In this document: in pieces, positions 11,975 to 32,550 of the stretch
Numbering within the stretch: position 1 is the stretch's first letter
Layout of the letters: each line of letters opens with the position of its first letter
Assembly (NCBI GenBank): GCA_963978905.1
Contig: OZ022260.1
Coordinates: 13,691,725 to 13,755,724 of the forward strand
Reading direction: 5' to 3'
From: Trichostrongylus colubriformis
Taxonomy: Eukaryota; Nematoda; Chromadorea; Rhabditida; Trichostrongylidae
DNA: 64,000 nt
The notes under the pieces: model-generated
What the model saw: the letters and a program-made list of their open reading frames with translations, nothing else
The model's database searches: none
What the model was told of the DNA's origin: nothing
Translations under genes and position numbers: made by a program

Positions 11975-12641
11975 GATGACCGTTCTAGTGCGTATTGAGC
12001 TTGGAGCGCATTATCTCAAGCAGTCATTGGAGACTCAATACCTATTCTTTCAGGTCCGCATATCAAACACAAATGTGATCCGCTGTTGTTGTCGTGTCCA
12101 TCACAGCAACTCTCTGATACACTTTTTAGACCACGATTCGATTCGAGAGTTTTAGCGTTCATCGTTTTGGATTACGCCTAGGGTGCAATTTATCCCCGAT
12201 TTCTTTTTGTAGAAAAATATGTATTTCAGAGTCTCAAGAAGGACTGCGATATACTTCGGTTCACGCAACATTTACTCACTTTTCCTTGCTCTCCTTGCTA
12301 TCATGGCTGCTCTGCCATATCCCTCTCATAAGTGATTCATGATCGTTTTGTGAAGACTGTGCTCGCGTCCTAGAGGAGCACATAGAACAAGAATGAGTTG
12401 CTTTGCCTGTCGATGCACCGCGGCATCTGTTTGAAAGCGTAGACCAGGACACTCGAAGTAGGCATCCCATGCGACAAGTGCATTCCTGTTTCACTCGCGA
12501 ATCTGCGACCTTCTGTGACTTCTGCAGCACCGATTATGCAGTATGGTCCAGAGCTGCATCCTGCTGGAAGTCTTCCGATTTTGTCCGAAATGAGGCGTTA
12601 TCTGATGGTTTGCATGCCTGTCAATGACATTGTTGTGTTAA

Positions 12642-12827
12642 GGTCGCCATCAGACTTTGATTTTGCGCTTTTGCGATTTTGTGATTCTGCCATTTTGCGG
12701 TGTCGCGGCTCCGCACCTGAAATTGCGGCGAAGCAAGATCTCGAGGTCACAGCGTCACGTGCGAAAGTGCGACGCCGCAGATTTGCAGAATCGCAAAAAG
12801 CCTAAATTGCGATGTCTGACGGCGGCC
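12642..12827. mobile_element. palindromic miniature element flanked by TAA
   Basis: The element starts GGTCGCCATCAGACTTTG and ends with the inverted form CTGACGGCGGCC, flanked by TAA at 12639-12641 and 12828-12830. The interior is rich in GCGATTTTGCG-type motifs in both orientations. Related copies lie at 19985-20147 and 41425-41578. The 3-bp TAA duplication fits PIF/Harbinger (Tourist-like) MITEs. Confidence 0.7.
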
Positions 12828-12830
12828 TAA

Positions 12831-14400
12831 TTCTGGTTATCGGTTTGGACTCAGATGTCGTCAGGTTTTCAAAATCTTGGAACTGTGGAAGCCTGAATCT
12901 TGAATTGCTCGAGTATCGTTCGGAGCATCTCGAAGCGCAAAGCCTGAGCTACTCCTCACAATTCAATCGATTCACTTGAAACTGCTCTTTCGAAAGCACG
13001 AAACGCGATTTGTGCGGCGATCATCTGCCACCCACGGCAGGTGCTTCACCGCGCCGTTTTCATAATATTTCCACACCAAGGGGATCAACATCTACCAGGG
13101 AAATTCGAGTTACTGCCATCCTTTTCTGAGTATGATGAAGATTGGTCAGACTTTTGCCACACACTGTATAGGCTATCTAGTTTAGACGGACCTATCCTTT
13201 TGTGAAAATCGCTTCATTTGTCGAATATCTTGATATGGTTTCTAGGGCAATAGTCAAGAAACGGAAATTTTTTATTCCGATCAAGAGCAGGATAGCAAAA
13301 ATCGATAAAATTAGAACAGAAATCGAAACTAAAATATACATACACACCGAAGTTGGTGAAGACATTGGAATAAAATTGCGGCAAGAAAGAGATGGGCAGG
13401 AGACTCGTCCATTTGTTGTCGTGTTGGTGGGCGTGGCTAGACTTCGCGCCTTATAAGTGTTAGTTGGCTTTGAATTAAAATGGTGGTCTACGATGAACCG
13501 CTACTTGGGAGAAAGTTGCTGCGCGCGGCTACTCCATCTACCAGACGATTCTCCTGACACACTTCCGCGCTATTCATGCCATCTCGTTGTGCCGAGGCCA
13601 AAAACAGATCAAATTATGTTATTAACAAAACTAAACGCAGAAAACCATCGAAATAATACTTATGTGTTCGTGACATTATGACTTGTAGTAATTACAGCTT
13701 GAATAGATACAGTGAAACTTTTCTGAGTATCACAGAGATGGCGAAGTGTGACTCGCATCGACAGATGCGTTCAGACTTGACGATAAGAACAAAAATATCA
13801 TGGCATTCGAAAAAAATAATAACAATGGCCTTACGCTTGAAATGGCCATAAAGCCTATAGTATAAGTAACGTATCACAAAGCATTGCAAATATCAACATA
13901 ATTCAGCCAAAATGTTTCCACGTTCATACCTTTAGACTGCGTTTATACCCGGCGACCGATCGCTCCAGTTGCAATTGCCGCCATGCACCCGCGACGCAGA
14001 CCCATTACCAATATGCTAGCCTACTCACGTCCTAGGCACATTTGAGCGCTCTAACACATCGTTGCGGAGCCTGCGCTGCGGCAATCGTGATCGTGTCGCC
14101 GAGTATGAATGCAGCCTCATGTTTAGTAGGAAGAACGTTCACCTAGGAGCGGAATCAGAATCTTCGTCATTGCAAAAAGGTGCCATACATTCTTTTATGC
14201 TCTTAAAACACTACTCACAATAGAGCTAAGCCGAATTGACACACTTTTGACGGCAGATTGAATAAGCCATCTCTGAGATTCAGCGGATGACAGCAATGAG
14301 TCAAAAAACTCCAGAGAGTCTATTTATTTTTCACAGACCCATTTCCACGCGACCGCTATGGCTGTCCTGTCACGAATGTTGTCTCCTGACCCGTAACATG
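12831..14400. other. no gene seen
   Basis: Several frames of 60-85 codons (for example 13202-13456) lack splice context or recognisable sequence. I see nothing that I can support. Confidence 0.4.
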
Positions 14401-14636
14401 CTGTGTGTACACCTATGACAAAGAGTCGCGTGGCCGCCCGCGGCGAGTGCGAGTCGTTTGCAGATTTATCTGTTTAAACGGCAACAATAGCAATATAGGT
14501 GAACTTCCGAAGCTTCCCAACTACAAAATCTTTGAAGATCTTTCACGGTACCAGCCAATTGCGTCTTGAGCGGAATTCCAAACTTACTGCGAAAGCGACG
14601 CCGCGAAGCGATTTTTGTCATAAGTGTACACACCCA
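14401..14636. mobile_element. Mutator-like miniature element, eroded
   Basis: The ends are inverted copies: TGTGTACACCTATGACA on the left and TGTCATAAGTGTACA on the right. The subterminal TCGCGTGGCCGCCCGCGGCG is shared with 48027-48349. No matching 9-bp flank remains. It sits just downstream of the zinc-finger gene. Confidence 0.55.
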
Positions 14637-14907
14637 CATGCCGTTTGGAATTTCTTACGACTTTTTCGAGCATTTCGATATCATTGTGAGTACTATTTAT
14701 GAGAGCAGCTCAAGGCAGACCTTGATGAATTCTGAGTCAGTTTCATATTTATAGCCAAGCTTCTAAGGAAGGACGATGAGCAGCTACGAGAAACCCAGCA
14801 GATGCATGTCTTCAAGGCAACATGTGAAATGTCGTAACACACACACACATAGAGAGGGCTTATCGTCTCGAGATTACGGTCCTTCTATTTTGACTGTGCT
14901 TACGTGA

Positions 14908-23128
<8,221 letters not shown>

Positions 23129-24299
23129 CTGCAAACAAAGCTACTTCAAATAAAATTTTAAGTTTTATTATAGAATAGATTATATTATAGATTATATTAT
23201 AGATTAGATTTTTAGAGAATTACAGATTCAAGTTATATTATAGAATTATAGATTAGTTAATATTTTCAGTCAGTAGACTATAGAGCAAGATTCTGTATCG
23301 CGTAATTTAAGAAAGCCATAAGATTATAACTTCAGGATGTGAAGAGGGTGTACCGTAACCAAAGATTGATCGGATTTCGAAGGAAGAAATTAAGATCAAA
23401 AGAAAATCACTGTTGTATTAAATACCTGGGATAAACGAAAGAAGCTGAGGAAAGTGGAGGTAGTAGGACAAGGTAAAATAAGGATTTCCATCAAAGGAAT
23501 GATGAAACTGATATCATGCGTACGGTCAAACGCATTGTGTGTAAAAGTACACTCTGCAAGCGAACAACGTTTCTTAAATTTTTTAGTTATAATTTTTCCA
23601 ATTTTATTTCTTTTTCATTTGATTTGAATTCTTATTTTGAGAAATAATATTTTTGATTCGAGCGGACCTGGGCAATGTAAGGAGTCAAAATATCGTTTGA
23701 TATCGGCTACGGTATGCCCTACTGATATCCTAATCTTATAATCTTATATGAGGCCGTATTCGAAGACTGGCTAGCGTACACGCAAAAAAATTCATGTGAT
23801 GATCTGATCCTCTATTGACAATAGAATCCTTTCAAAGCCAACATGGGCAGACATTAACTGAACCATGTCAGGGAAACCAGCAAGGTGTATGCTGGCGACG
23901 ATGTCTTTTCATTCGTGGTTTTGCAACAACAACTGGCTTTATCATAAGTGTTGTAAAGAACGCAACCACACCCCACCTTACTCGTAAGATGGGGAGGTGT
24001 TTGAAATGAAAAAAACGATATTACAACGATGGAACCATGAGCACAAATTATTTGCGCGATTACTGTAATGAAGGACAAAAATGATAGGTTGAGAACTACC
24101 ATACATATGTTCCTCAAATGTTTGGATGACCCCCAATATAGGAGATGTGCAGCCCCATGTATTGAAATCGCGCTGCTGCCCGCTTAGATGGGCAACTTTT
24201 TATTGAACGCCCCCCCCTCACTGCGATAGCACCCTGCAATTATACAGTCTGCATCACTGCATCATGGTCAGCTATCGCAACGCAACAAATGCAGCTTTT
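23129..24299. other. AT-rich stretch with short repeats, no gene seen
   Basis: At 23160-23275 the motif ATAGATTATATT is repeated imperfectly several times. The remainder shows no exon. The missing first exon of the zinc-finger gene should lie here or further right. Confidence 0.45.
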
Positions 24300-24452
24300 T
24301 ATACAAGAGGTCTCACGGTGCCATAATTTTGGGCCCTGAGCGGATTTCCAGCCGACAGCGGCAAGTCGTACTGATGGCGCTGCGGGTGTGACGCCGCCAA
24401 GCGATTTTTTGACATAAGGCTACGCACTCCAATATAGGCTAGCCGAGCCACG
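24300..24452. mobile_element. partial Mutator-like miniature element
   Basis: One half only is present: TCACGGTGCC, then GTCGTACTGATGGCGCTGCG, then CGATTTTTTGACATAAGG. These modules match parts of 48027-48349 and 14401-14636. The other terminus was not found. Confidence 0.4.
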
Positions 24453-24839
24453 CGTGTAGACTGGGACACACGGATTTCACCTTGGCGTGAGACCCTGTAA
24501 CATCCTGTGCCCTCTGGCCCTGTGACATATATGTACATATATGTTATTCAGACAATTTATTCATGTCAATGTAAATCCTCCTTGCAAGTCTATTCCGCTG
24601 TATTTATGACTGGGTGATGCTTCCGTAACATAATACCTAAAAAGGGTGATTTTTCAAACTAAAAGAGGTTCGAGATGAAACCTTCCAATGTCATACCTAC
24701 TTCTCAATTCACTATTTGCAAAATGCTCTACTCGCTTTTCAAAATATCTGTGGACAGGGCACACCGTCTAAAGGATTCCTCGAAAAGGGGAGCGTATTCA
24801 GCGTACGGGATAGGGATAAGGGGTCGTAATTGCACAGAT

Positions 24840-25130
24840 CAGCAGTGGTCCCAAACTAGATGATAAGGCCGCTTCCATACTTTGCGCACCGACGCCGTCA
24901 CGCGCGTGCCGGCGTCACGCGCGTGACGGCGTCGGTGCGCAAAGTATGGAAGCGGCCTAAGCAAGATGTGCCGTCATTTGACCCAGCTATGTAAGAAAAT
25001 ATGACTGAATTCGAATGATCAACACAAAAATTACAACATTAAAATACTAGGTAACACTATGCAATCGAAATAGTTAGTGGTACTGTAGAGGTTATGTAGA
25101 TTTTGAAAAGGGATCGCATTTGGATACCAC
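24840..25130. repeat. dispersed repeat, copy 1 (split by a palindrome)
   Basis: It matches 27465-27655 in order: CAGTGGTCCCA/CAATGGTTCCA, TATGTAAGAAA.TATGA.TGAAT, ACTATGCAATCG, ACTGTAGAG. In this copy the 91-bp palindrome at 24867-24957 interrupts it. Nature unknown. Confidence 0.6.
24867..24957. mobile_element. near-perfect 91-bp palindrome with TAA target duplication
   Basis: GGCCGCTTCCATACTTTGCG is followed by CACCGACGCCGTCACGCGCG; the second half is its inverse. TAA flanks both sides (24864-24866, 24958-24960). It has interrupted another repeat, so it is an insertion and not a chance hairpin. Harbinger/Tourist-like by its 3-bp TAA duplication. Confidence 0.8.
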
Positions 25131-25159
25131 GTTAAGAGGGGGGCCGTACTTAAGAGGGC

Positions 25160-25545
25160 ATTTTACTGGACACGCGCGTGTGCTCTGTCGGTGAGGATGG
25201 TACAGAGAACACGTTAAAGGGATGAGCATAGTTAGAGCGTGACCTGGCGGTCCTACTGACCGTGTGTCTCAACCGCCATCCACCAGGCCCCTCCAATCTA
25301 GCAGGGTTGGGTGATGGATAGCGAATACCTGTGCCAACCAAACCTTCCAGCCCTCAGAAGGTCGGATAATCGCCATCATACCACTCTGTTGGGATACCCT
25401 GGGAAGGGTAAGGGATGAAAAGGTTAACACTGAATTCTTCATCGGTTGGCGCTCTCATGTCATTTTATGGACTACAGAGGTCTCCATCAGAATTATTTTG
25501 AATGGAAGTGAGATGCATGGCGCATCTCCGAAACGAACCAGCCAA
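25160..25545 (+). repeat. degenerate SINE-like copy
   Basis: It contains, in the order seen at 58741-59005, CCAACCAAACCTTCCAG, CTTCATCGGTTGGC, ATCAGAATT, GAATGGAAGTGAGATGC and GGCGCATC. It is diverged, and the tail is lost after 25545. Confidence 0.55.
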
Positions 25546-26258
25546 GCTTTCCGCTCCGTGCTCAATGGTAAACTAATAATACGAAGTTTAAGGCTGACAG
25601 AGAGACGTGCAAACAAACAAACAACTAATAGACTTAACCGATTCTTTATTGTAGAACAGGATGATGAGAAGTCGATCAATAGCGGTATTTCGCAGGTGTT
25701 TAAAAGAAGTCATGAAAGTGTGTGTATGTTTCGAAGCTGAAGGGTTTAGGTCGGTCAGATGTTGAGCAACCACCTGCTCTGGATTGAATTTCCACCACGC
25801 GCTTTATTTTTTCTCTAAGAAGCGGCAAAAGCTTTTTTGCTTTCCCCCTCACCTGGCCCCATCGAAAAATTCAAAATATATCCCTTGTTGCTTCTGTCAC
25901 ATGCCCGTGTGACCGTGAAGTTCTGGTAGACCCATTCTCTCAATGGCTGTGGGAGAACTGTTCCGTGAACCTGGTCTTTAGGATTATTTTGAGCCTGAAT
26001 AAAAAGTAAAACATCATTCTGAAACACTCCGGGCAATAAATTGTCCTCCAAGTGCAGCTGGCAGGACGAAACCATTCAATACTTTCCATTTCCCGTCACC
26101 TGACCAGACGGTCGCGAGACCCATAAATTGCCCTGGATGGCCTGGTTATCGGGAGGGCTCAAAATCGTCCAACAGTTTTCATGATCAAAATTGAAATTGA
26201 AGCATTTTTGTAGTAATCGATGTGTGGAAAATATAAATAGACAAAAAACTGAGCAAAT

Positions 26259-26390
26259 GAGAGAAAGCCGTCGACGTGGGTGAAGGTGGCGGTGGTGGCA
26301 GAGGACGAGAGGACGGGGGCAGCAACGTGTGCTGTACCAGCTGACGCCACTAACGTTGCACTTGAGACACAAGCTCGAGTCATCGGTTTT
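26259..26390 (-). other. GC-rich island with an ATG-led frame, possible 5' exon
   Basis: In AT-rich surroundings, a GC-rich stretch reads on the minus strand from ATG at 26383 as MTRACVSSATLVASAG, followed by an Ala/Thr/Ser-rich run. A second minus frame is also open. It lies upstream of the zinc-finger gene and could be its missing first exon, but no in-phase donor with good consensus was found. Confidence 0.2.
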
Positions 26391-26639
26391 CAGATGATTG
26401 CAGAGTCATCAGAGTAACGAATGAAAAGGAGGAAAATAATAGAGGTAATAAAGCAATCAATAATCGAGTGAAGTTCAGCGATGACCAAGGAAAAGCCCGC
26501 TACCGTACTTTTGTAAAAAAAAAGCCCTCAAGAGCCGTAGCCTCTGTTCAGAGGTCTTCATGGAAGAAATTAAAGGTGCAACAGAGCCGATGGATTGAAG
26601 TATGAAAAATAGCAAACATTTCAGAAGAATTACTTGTAG

Positions 26640-27085
26640 CTGATACTGTCACTAAAAGGATAAAAGGTACAAAGATTTCAGCTTGAACTAGTCTCTTTCG
26701 GGACGCGCCACGCATTCTTATTCCGCATAACATGTACATATGAGTGCAATTCGGCCCATACAATTACTTTCTTAGGCCAGCCGTCTTAGCTAGCATACGA
26801 TCACCGATCACCGACACCCGCAAGATGAAACCTTGGTAGGCCTCAACGAGTACTGGTCTGAAAAATGATCTCAGGACCAGGCCAGTGAGAGTAGTGGGAT
26901 CCGCCTTTACACCAGGTGAGGTAGCTATGCACATAAAGCAGCAATTTATCCAGCCGTAGAACTCCGTTACATACATATTAATTGATACCGAGGAAGTAAG
27001 GAAAAATTGAAGTCGGAATCGACGGGATTCGATCCAAGGATTATGCTCTAGTAGTGACACCTCTTACCATTACACCAACTACATC
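26640..27085 (-). repeat. full-length tRNA-derived SINE-like element
   Basis: On the minus strand a tRNA-like head starts near 27085: A-box-like TAGTTGGTGTAATGG, then B-box-like GGATCGAATCC. The body follows, and a tail with GCGTGGCGCGTCCCGAAAG ends in TTTTATCCTTTTA near 26640. Head and tail parts recur at 58741-59005. The cloverleaf is imperfect (acceptor and T stems do not pair well), so it is not a working tRNA gene. Confidence 0.6.
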
Positions 27086-27464
27086 TAAAGTTGTTGTTCG
27101 CCTGAAATCCCATCCAGTGCTTCTCAGAAATAATTTTACGCTCGCAACTCGTCGCTGCACATCATGTGAGATTGACGTCTCTAATCATTCTTGCAGGACA
27201 ATACTGACATATCAGTGTACAGGGGACGCCCCACGTATCTACCGTATCATGGCCAAAAGCAATCGTCGAAAAATCCTTGAAGAACGCTGAAAGCCAGCCT
27301 TCAAAAGCAAACCCTCGTTGAGCCACGGAAAATCCCCAGCACTCGCATCTACAGCCTTAGGCTCCTCATTCGAGGTACACCTGAAGTCGAGGATTCATCG
27401 ACAGGAGGGAGGAGAGGGGAGTACTTGACGGGCGGAATGGGGGGTGGGGGCGCCATTGCAGAGA

Positions 27465-27655
27465 TCAACAATGGTTCCAGGCAAGACGATCATCATGCCG
27501 TCAGGTGACTCGGTTATGTAAGAAAGTATGATTGAATCTGAGTGAGCATCACAAAAATTTCAGTAATAAAATAATACATTAGTAATACTATGCAATCGGC
27601 AATAGTACTGATACTGTAGAGATCGTGTATGCTTTGGAGGGGTCGTATATAGGTC
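27465..27655. repeat. dispersed repeat, copy 2 (uninterrupted)
   Basis: Homologous to 24840-25130 without the palindromic insertion; it serves as the empty-site reference. It ends near a run of 9 G at 27662. Confidence 0.6.
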
Positions 27656-27948
27656 CCTGCTGGGGGGGGGAGAGGGTGGGAGTCATACTGAAGCAGCGAT
27701 TTCTCTCGACATCTGAGTGTGCCCTTTCCTCATCATCACGCTCTTTGTCCCTATCACTCATCATACTTCTCCGAACCACTGCAGAAATGATAGATTTTGC
27801 CACTACATATGAACTTCGGGATAAGTCAGATTCACCCATTTGAGGCATAACGCGATCATTCCCAATTGATGTCGAAATCACAATATTTTCGAAATTAGAC
27901 TTTTTGTTACCCGAATAAACAATTCCACCTTCCAAGGAGTCGAAATGA
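27640..27948 (-). CDS. open frame of about 100 codons, possible exon
   Basis: After an acceptor-like ATCGCAG at about 27949, the minus strand is open as SKCSPHFDSLEGGIVYS and onward through a basic/acidic stretch, SDRDKERDDEERAHSDVERN. It lies downstream of the candidate secreted gene, but the phase does not match that gene's last donor in this frame. The other frame is open only briefly. The 3' part runs into the repeat at 27465-27655. The GGIVYS segment recalls a sushi repeat, but too little is present to call one. Confidence 0.25.
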
Positions 27949-28484
27949 GGTGAGCACTTTGACTGCGATAGGATTTGAGGGAAACCTATGGTAACTGGTG
28001 ACAGTCAGTGACAAATAATTGATATTTTGAGGTAAAACATATATCAATTAGGAAATTTGTCAGTTGTAGCGATTAATCAGCTAGTGTGTAAGCACTTTAG
28101 TAGCGGGCAAAATTTAGAGGAAACCTCATCTAATCAACCCTTAACAGAATGATCTCTTTGTAGTTGGTTATACTTATTGATACTGGCAGATAGTTGGTTA
28201 TACTCAGTGATACTGGCAATAATAATACCAGATTTTCCACTAAGGAATCCACATTTGTAATGATAAGTTCCTACCTCGATAGCTGATGATAATCAGTTAT
28301 ACTAGCAAATACTTGGCAAGCAGAAGTAAAATGTATTTAAACAGGGAATTCACCAGCCGTAACTAGGTCCCGGCAGTTTCTGATAGTTGGTGATAGACGG
28401 TGATAATAACAAATGATTGGTACTTTGAGGTCAAACGTGATCAGTTAGAAAATTTATTAGTTGCATTGATTGAGCAATAAATAC

Positions 28485-29268
28485 CTTGAGCATCCTTCTG
28501 GTATTGTCGTAGTCTTGGGATTCCTCCTTTCCTGGAAGGACAAGCAACGGCGGACGGTTCACAACTGACGGACCGGGTGTGACAGCCGTCTCTGAAAAAT
28601 GCCACCTCATTCATGAATCCCATCATAAACATCCTTGTGCCACTAGCCATTTGAGTTTCACAGCGCACATTACTTCTAAATGTATCGCTGTAATATTCGA
28701 AAAGAATCCTCTGCAGGTAAATATAGCACCACAGATCACTGGGGATAACAACACTTCTATAAAAATGCAATTTCAGAACGATGATGATTGAAGTTACAAA
28801 AAGAACGATGATAATTAACTTGATTGACTTGATAAGAAATGCAAAATAGTGTACCATGAAAATTTTCCACATTAGAATTCTTGCTCATCCGCGTTTGAGC
28901 GTTTTCACCGAAATTGTACACCAAAACGCAAGCTCCAGCACACGCCAGCAGATACTTCTATCTGGAAACAGAGCAATTAAATAATAAATTTGACTGAGTT
29001 GGATCAAAAATAGCGAAACGAGCGAGGATTGGTCTTTTTACCGCGATGGAAGAAGGCGAGCCTTTTGTACACATCTGATGAGCTCTCACAAGCACTAATT
29101 GGAATTCATGTGAGGGCCTTTTTGAAAGACGACACCCAACGAGATTCTATGTTCAGGATATTAGAATGATGTACCGTAGTCAGTGCACTGCTCCATCGAA
29201 ATCAGGCGTCCAGGAAGAAGCGCTATCACCATAAATGCACACAAGGCACCCGGTAACACGCAAAGCAT
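28485..29268 (-). CDS. candidate secreted cysteine-rich protein, 5' part
   Basis: Three minus-strand exons join in phase: 29268-29175 from an ATG, 28961-28922 (40 nt) and 28738-28485. Donors are GTACAT, GTGTAC and GTATTT; acceptors are TTTCCAG and ATCCCCAG. The first exon encodes a hydrophobic leader, MLCVLPGALCAFMVIALLPG, with a likely cleavage site shortly after, pointing to secretion. The following 95 or so residues carry eight cysteines, including the spacing C-x7-C-x8-C-x3-C early on. No known family is recognised. The gene is incomplete at the 3' end: the last donor is phase 1, and the next open frame (27948-27640) fits only in an unattractive frame. A 40-nt exon and an ambiguous donor choice reduce certainty. 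Confidence 0.38.
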
Positions 29269-29269
29269 T

Positions 29270-31952
29270 TCAAAGTGGACATTCCATGACTCGTTTTTAC
29301 TCGGACAGCTACAACGCTTGATTTTACACAGTGTTCTGCACTTATCGCGTGCAGTAAGTTCAACTGAAGTCCGCTAAAAAAATCACTTTTATTTTCATAT
29401 ATGCTGTATGTCAACTATTTTGATTATGGTAAAGCACCCTGACATCCTGAACTTATAGCGCTGCCAACGAAAGGAAGAGAGATAAGTAGAAAGGCTGAAA
29501 CAACGATGAGATAAAAAAAGCATGAGAATATAGGACAGAAACCACTTCAAATCGAGTGTGCTCCAACTGAATGATAGCGCAGTACGCAAGGAGGGAAAAG
29601 CTCTGTGGATGGAACTAACGAGCCCTTGAGTTAGAGCTGCGACGATAACTCAAAAGCAAGGCTTTATGTTGACGTTGAAGACGGGGATCCTAGGAAGTCA
29701 GTTTCGCCTCGAATGGGATGAGGAAAGCAGGCAGCTTACAGCTTACAGAGGAAGGTGAACGTCATTGAAATTGCAAAACATCATAGATGACTAGTGAAGA
29801 GCACATGTTCACTTCGATGATTATCTGGGATGAGTTGGGAATAATCACTTTGAAATCCATATACACACGTATAACTCAACGTATAGGAAGAAAGTTGATG
29901 ACCATCTAATCCTCGTTTATCTGGTTTATGCTCCCACACAAATCTTGATCACATAGACACACGGTTCAACATGGTGTCAAGAGAATATGTCACGTTTCCA
30001 TAACCCATACCTCCAGATTTTCCTTTCGAATGGTAATTGTACTGTAGTTCATGTAGCTGTACCTGTAGCTGTATCTTGTGTCTGTAGCTTTTGCGTCAGG
30101 GGTCCGAAAAAAGGGTGAAACTACCACGAAAAATATCAGAATTACATCAACTACTTTCAACGCTACGTAGCGCATTTCTCCGAAGTGTGGCAGGGCACCC
30201 GAAATGAGCCACTGCGACATACGGATCACAGCACTGCGCGTAAAGGTGCCTGGCTGTCTCTATTGGGACGTGAGCGCAAACGCTTTGCGTGGCGACCCAT
30301 TTCAAGTGTCCTGTCATGCAAAACCTCTCTCACGACGCATGGCTTAGCCCTTATGTAATAAAGATCGTAAGAAAAGAGGAGATTGGATTCATGGAAGGTA
30401 TTAAGGGTGAAACGGCTTTTAACTACTGTGTTATCTGCGGCAATTAGTTCACAAAGTCACATGTGTCCAGAAGAAATACGCCAAAAAAGAATATTTATAG
30501 TAAGAGTGGCAGAAATTAAAAGTATTCAAGGATTTCGTACTCGAGACGACGTTGGGAATTTTGATAAGGTTTAAAAATGATCTCTAATTACAGTCTCGAA
30601 GCATATTTTCAAGGAAGGGAACGTTTTATACCATAAAGACACTTAAGACGAGTATAGCGTTTATTCTCCTGGTATACCAAAAGCTGAAAAATAGATAGGG
30701 TTATGATCGCCCATCATCGAATCTCAAAGACGGGTATAAAGAATTATTCGGGATTGCAAAGACATTTTTACAAGCATATTATGAGAGAATCTCAGATAAA
30801 CTTGAACCAGTAGAGTGTGTCACCGGCGATGTTTATTCACAAACTGCGTTAGGGCATTTCAAACCGCAATAAGTTACGAAGCAACGACGGTAATAACGGA
30901 AAAATGAATGCTTTATCGTGCAAAAGAGAAAGACAGAAAAGAGTAAGATAAAGAAAAAATCAGAATCAGAAAATGAAAAAGAATACGAAGAAATAATAGA
31001 GTTATAGAATCAGAAGGGAGAAAAGAGGCTTCCCCCCCAAGGAAGAACGAAATAAGTAGAGCAGAGTGACGTGAAGAGTGAGATCTGATTGCAGGGCCAG
31101 CTCCATCAGTCTGATAGCTCCATCATTCAATTGATAAGCGCATGGGAATTCCACTAATGTAAAAAGTGCTGGTGGACTGGTCATGGTAATTTCCTTTCTC
31201 CGTCAAGTGCATGGCGCATCACGGGAACCAGCAGTTAAGTTACGAGCTTTTTTCATATCTTCTACCATGCCAACGAGATTGTTAGGTGGGATATGTACTT
31301 TATGAATGGCCTGATGTTTCGTTGAAAGAACTCTTTCCTTCTCTCGTACGGGCTTTCTTCAATTAATTTTCTGACTTTCCATCAGTCGCGAGTTTGGCGG
31401 TGGAGTGGACAAAATCCTAAATCTTGAGCCATGTTTAGGCTTTTGAGAAAGACGATCTGGTTCAAACTTCAGGCCTTTAATAAAGTGTTCCATCATAGAA
31501 TCTCGTTGGCATAGCATAGAAAATTGAAATAACATCGATACCGAGGCTTTTTGCAATACTTAAAAACGACTTCAATTTTTAGATTTGCGATGTTTTGAAA
31601 AATGCCATTAGTTATCGTGTGACGAAACGAATCACGAGAAACTGACGACAAACGTTGTCTGCTTCACAGCATAACTAAGCGACTAATAAGAAATCTACGA
31701 GAAAACATCCGCTCAAATAATCCCGATTATCCACTAAAGTACGTGATAAGGCTTCAAGACTCTTGTTACGTAATCAGAAAATGGATAAACTACTAAGGCA
31801 GTAGACACTAATCGATCTCTGACGAAACACGCTACGCATTCATTATCCATCCAAAATCGCACAGGAAATCAAACGGGTATCATGCAGAAAGAACCGATTA
31901 AATGTCAAGAATTCTCAGAGCAGACATGCATTTTAACTATCTAACTATCTAA
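29270..31952. other. no gene seen
   Basis: Several 60-80 codon frames occur (29395-29589, 29990-30229, 31359-31556) without consistent splice context. Around 31200 CATGGCGCATCACGGGAACC resembles the SINE tail. Nothing else can be supported. Confidence 0.4.
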
Positions 31953-32356
31953 AGGGAACGTCCACGGAAAAAATGATTTACTTCGTTACCCATATCGTTG
32001 TATTTGCCTAATAAGGGCCGCATGTATAGTTTCACGCGAAAAAGTGAGAATTCGGCTAATGTACAGCTCCCCTAACCGGGTGGGCGGGGCCTCCGAGTAA
32101 AAGCCTCGTCCCGTCATCCACCGCGGTTGGGAACGGAGAGTGGGACTGTTCATGTAACTTTCTGTTCTTACAATGCGTCTCCGACAGCGGTGAACTATGG
32201 GAAGAGCGTTTGCACCGAGGCTCCGCCCACCGGCTGGGAATTAGGGAAGCTAAATCTCAGCCAGATCTTTAGTTTCTGGCGTGAAACTTTGCATGCAGTT
32301 TTTATTAGGCAAATACAACATAAATAGAAGAACTCATTTTTCCGTGAACGATTCCT
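31953..32356. mobile_element. TTAA-type foldback element (third family), first of a train of three
   Basis: Two arms are inverted copies: GCCTAATAAGGGCCGCATG with GAGAATTCGGCTAA on the left, and GGCAAATACAACATAAATAG with its partner on the right. Outer ends are AGGGAACGTCCACGG and CGTGAACGATTCCT. The right edge is the TTAA at 32357-32360, which is also the left edge of the next element. Relatives: 34444-34851, 42110-42491, 48665-49216. Confidence 0.7.
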
Positions 32357-32360
32357 TTAA

Positions 32361-32546
32361 AGCCATATTCCGCGCTCGCTATGGGTGGAGTAACCAATTG
32401 ACTCTCAATCGGTTGTCGGCGGTTCGAAGGCGGTCTCTCCTCGCCCTATTGCCTGCAGTGGGGCGTGGAGAGACCGCCTCCCAAGCGCTGACAACCAATG
32501 GAGAGTCAATTGGTTACTCCACCCATAGCGAGCGCGGAATATGCCT
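32361..32546. mobile_element. 186-bp hairpin element between two TTAA sites
   Basis: The arms are close to perfect inverted copies of about 90 bp, beginning CATATTCCGCGCTCGCTATG and continuing GGTGGAGTAACCAATTGACT. TTAA lies at 32357-32360 and 32547-32550. Each TTAA is shared with a neighbouring element. No coding content. Confidence 0.8.
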
Positions 32547-32550
32547 TTAA

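Noticed and set aside
27010..27085. tRNA gene on the minus strand
   Set aside because: A and B boxes are present, but the acceptor and T stems do not pair; it is a SINE head.
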